Shown here piece by piece: positions 29,935 to 32,216 of a stretch of 32,216 nucleotides of DNA. The first letter of the stretch is position 1. Every line of letters starts with the position of its first letter. The position numbers and the translations under genes were made by a program. The notes below the pieces were generated by a model that was not told the DNA's origin, made no database searches, and worked only from the letters and a program-made list of their open reading frames with translations. The DNA is from a virus, in IMG/VR virus record IMGVR_UViG_3300039159_000147, positions 1 to 32,216 of that record. The stretch is one strand, 5' to 3'.

Positions 29935-32136
29935 ATGGCAAAGAAAATAATCATAAGTTTTGCCAGTAATCTAACGGTTGGGCAAACATTAGGTTACAAT
30001 ATAAAAGTAAATAATCAAAATATTGCTTATAATTTATTAGGAAATAATGTTTTTAATATTGGCTTTAGTAACAACAACAGTATTGCAAGTAACGTTAAAA
30101 TAAGATCAACAGCAGACGAAACTTTAAACGAGCTTTTTTTAGTTCTAAACACGTATTGGGGCGCAAATGGTATTACTTACTCTTTAGTCGGCAATACAAT
30201 AGAAGTAAAAGTATTTAGCGAAAATGCAACTATAGAATCGGTAATTAATCCCGTTAGTATTATAGTTTCTATTGTTGAAATTGTAATAAATTCAGAGCCT
30301 ACACTATTCTATTTCATGGAATATTCAGATCCCTTAAACGTGCCGTATAGGGTAAATATTTATAAAAAAAATAATAATCTTGCACCTAGATTAATTCATG
30401 GTTATGCGACTTTGGAAGCGGGAAGCGTAAAAGACAATTTAGATCCTATCCGTGGGAGTGGATTAACCTTGAATTTAGAAGCGACTTTAGAGTTAAATTT
30501 AGAAGATTTATACAGTGAAGATGAAAACGAATTTACAGTGCAATTTTACAGAAATAATCAATTATTATTTAATGGATTTATTAAGCCCGATGGTGTGTTT
30601 CAATCTTTCGTAAATGATAGATGGGTTATTAGTCTAGATTGTGTTGATGGGTTAGGAATATTGAAAGATTTAGCATTTGTCAAGCCAAACGGATTGCAAT
30701 TTATAGGTAAGCAAAGCGCGCTAGAAATTATTTATAATTGTCTTATACGCACAAATATATCTATGGATTTAAACACTTCTGTAAACATTTATTACGAAGG
30801 ATTATCGCCCTCTACTATATTAGATCCTTTGACTGAAATATACTTATCAGTAAGCAGATTTGTAAAAACAGATAAGGAAACTATTATGAATTGTCAAGAG
30901 GTTTTAATATCGATTTTAACTTTATTTAAAGCCTCAATAACGCAATTAAATGGAGAGTGGTATATTTATCGGTCAAACGAGTTAAGCGTTAACCCTATAG
31001 TCCAATTTAGAAAATACTCAAAGAAAAATAATTTATTTATAGGCGTAAATTCACGGGATTTAAGAAAAAATTTAGGTAGCCACATTAATGGTAAATATCC
31101 ACATCATGCAAATAGCAATCAACAGATTGAAATTAAAGGGAGTGTTTCGGCTTTTCGTGTAAATTATAAATACGGTTTTGAAAAAGGCTTATTCCTTAAC
31201 TCAGACTTGAGATACACAGGAAATACAAAGCAAAATATTAATTATTTGAATTTTATAGAAGGCGACTTAACTAAAGTGGTGGTCGATAGTTCTGTAAATA
31301 ATGGGTTAAGATTTTTATTGTTTCCCTCAAATAATGATAATTTAGTAGTTTTAACATCTGAAAATATCCCTTTTTTAATCAATGAAAATTTAAAGTTTCA
31401 ATATAGTTTTACTATTTCTGGAGACACGCAGGGGTATTTAAGGTTTAAAGTAAGAATAGGAAACTTATTTCTTAATTTTAATGGAGAATGGGTGACAGTC
31501 GACAATCAGGATACTATGTTAACTACATCTAGCAATTTCGGCTTTATTCAATCCCAGCCTTTGCCCGTGTCTGGAAATTTATTTTTTGAAGTTTACAGCC
31601 CTAGAAATTATTTCTTTACGGGACCTTCAACAATGATAATATCTAGTTTAGACATAATAAACACAACTAATACAAACAATGGCGCACAAGGCGAATTTCA
31701 CACGGTACAACGACAAAATAGGCCTTCGTCAATTGCTAAGGAAACAGAGGAAATATTTAATGGCGATAGTCCTTCTATCATTTATGAAGGCGCAATATTT
31801 AAAGCGGATAAAATTACTCCTACTTCAAAATGGTTCAGAAAGTCAAAAGTAGAAAGTAAGCCAATATTGCAAATATTAGGTGAGGACGTTTTAAGGATGA
31901 GTCAAAAGCCTGCTAAAGTATTTTCTGGCGATGTTTACGGGTATATTCCTTATTTATCGGTTGTCAATATAGATTCATTAGAGGGCAGTTTCATGGCGAT
32001 AGAACATTCTTTTGATTCAAAAGCAAATATCACTAAATGCAAATTTTTACAAATAATGCATGATGAATTAACGGACTTAAATTATAAATTAACCTTTGAT
32101 TACGGAAACGTGAATAAAGTCACAATTGTTAGCTAA
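29935..32136 (+). CDS. Large tail-tip/baseplate protein
   Basis: 733 residues, beta-rich (MAKKIIISFASNLTVGQTLG start). It follows the tape measure by two bases, the place of distal tail or tail-associated (Dit/Tal-like) proteins. Segments such as VQFYRNNQLLFNGFIKPDG and FVNDRWVISLDCVDGLGILKD resemble Bacteroidota phage tail proteins that open with a baseplate-hub-like domain, with a later domain (SVVNIDSLEGSFMAIEHSFD) typical of hub ends. Exact family not named. A new -7 box follows the gene. Confidence 0.7.
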   Translation: MAKKIIISFASNLTVGQTLGYNIKVNNQNIAYNLLGNNVFNIGFSNNNSIASNVKIRSTADETLNELFLVLNTYWGANGITYSLVGNTIEVKVFSENATIESVINPVSIIVSIVEIVINSEPTLFYFMEYSDPLNVPYRVNIYKKNNNLAPRLIHGYATLEAGSVKDNLDPIRGSGLTLNLEATLELNLEDLYSEDENEFTVQFYRNNQLLFNGFIKPDGVFQSFVNDRWVISLDCVDGLGILKDLAFVKPNGLQFIGKQSALEIIYNCLIRTNISMDLNTSVNIYYEGLSPSTILDPLTEIYLSVSRFVKTDKETIMNCQEVLISILTLFKASITQLNGEWYIYRSNELSVNPIVQFRKYSKKNNLFIGVNSRDLRKNLGSHINGKYPHHANSNQQIEIKGSVSAFRVNYKYGFEKGLFLNSDLRYTGNTKQNINYLNFIEGDLTKVVVDSSVNNGLRFLLFPSNNDNLVVLTSENIPFLINENLKFQYSFTISGDTQGYLRFKVRIGNLFLNFNGEWVTVDNQDTMLTTSSNFGFIQSQPLPVSGNLFFEVYSPRNYFFTGPSTMIISSLDIINTTNTNNGAQGEFHTVQRQNRPSSIAKETEEIFNGDSPSIIYEGAIFKADKITPTSKWFRKSKVESKPILQILGEDVLRMSQKPAKVFSGDVYGYIPYLSVVNIDSLEGSFMAIEHSFDSKANITKCKFLQIMHDELTDLNYKLTFDYGNVNKVTIVS

Positions 32137-32144
32137 AAAAATTA

Positions 32145-32152
32145 TATATTTA
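32145..32152 (+). promoter_or_regulatory. -7-like box TATATTTA four bases before an ATG
   Basis: Ends four bases before the ATG at 32157; TTG occurs near 32127 at roughly the -33 position with an 18-base spacer or less. Same ATG spacing as the boxes at 3499, 20330 and 26576. Confidence 0.5.
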
Positions 32153-32156
32153 CGAT

Positions 32157-32216
32157 ATGAAATTTACAAATGGCGAAGATCGAATTTTATACATAAAACT
32201 TTTAGGCGTTTTTTTG
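32157..32216 (+). CDS. Start of a downstream tail-region gene (partial)
   Basis: The first 20 codons, MKFTNGEDRILYIKLLGVFL, run off the window edge. An ATG follows a -7-like box by four bases. The hydrophobic stretch after residue 10 could be a membrane segment or a buried strand. Identity cannot be judged. Confidence 0.5.
   Translation, partial: MKFTNGEDRILYIKLLGVFL

Overview
The window is almost certainly a segment of a tailed, long-tail (siphovirus-like) phage or prophage of a Flavobacterium-type Bacteroidota host. The DNA is strongly AT-rich. Promoters follow the Bacteroidota pattern, TTG then 19-21 bases then TAnnTTTG, and ribosome sites are weak. Every module fits a temperate HK97-type phage: lysis, repressor, early genes, recombination, primase with origin, methylase, terminase, HK97 head, neck and tail. 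Coding sequence runs off both ends of the window. No integrase is visible.

Layout. 1-3285: end of an upstream tail gene, a tail-collar protein and a long fibre with a signal-like N-terminus. 3298-4805: lysis cassette (small holin-like protein, membrane coiled-coil protein, T4-type lysozyme, and a lipoprotein with a C-terminal membrane segment that looks like a unimolecular spanin). 4853-5354: three tiny reverse-strand genes behind a consensus promoter. 5471-7366: three reverse-strand genes (one sigma-factor-like) separated by hairpin-forming repeats resembling integron attC sites. 7791-8242: reverse-strand HTH regulator and partner, divergent from the early operon at 8364-9902, whose seven genes are stitched together by short overlaps. 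9919-10204: an RNA locus that I read as a circularly permuted tmRNA. 10288-12113: two small proteins (one ribbon-helix-helix-like), a conserved phage protein, a YqaJ-type exonuclease, a DUF3127 protein and a TTG-start mini-gene. 12092-12216: a promoter, a compact RNA with two hairpins whose loops are perfectly complementary, and a terminator. 12225-14641: a mini-gene and a DUF3987 primase/helicase. 14637-14908: an iteron-rich, AT-rich probable origin. 14925-16720: a mini-gene and an SF2 helicase fused to a VRR-NUC nuclease. 17121-18611: a ParB-like/adenine methylase fusion. 18601-24410: terminases (the large one interrupted by an in-frame TAA), portal, minor head protein, protease and capsid. 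24475-24971: two reverse-strand insert genes. 25117-32216: neck, tail tube, frameshifted tail chaperone, tape measure and tail-tip genes.

How it works together. The regulator at 7791-8242 probably controls the early operon from the shared 8243-8363 region. The exonuclease, DUF3127 protein, primase and helicase-nuclease form the replication/recombination module around the iterons. The methylase precedes the packaging genes. Structural genes run rightwards in canonical HK97 order, and lysis genes follow the fibres if the genome is circular or circularly permuted. Several genes (3511, 20342, 26588, 32157, and nearly 17121) have a -7 box placed so that transcription would begin at or within about 1-2 bases of the start codon, implying leaderless mRNAs.

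The most notable candidates for undescribed biology are the permuted tmRNA, the kissing-loop RNA at 12125-12216 and the attC-like cassette array inside a phage.
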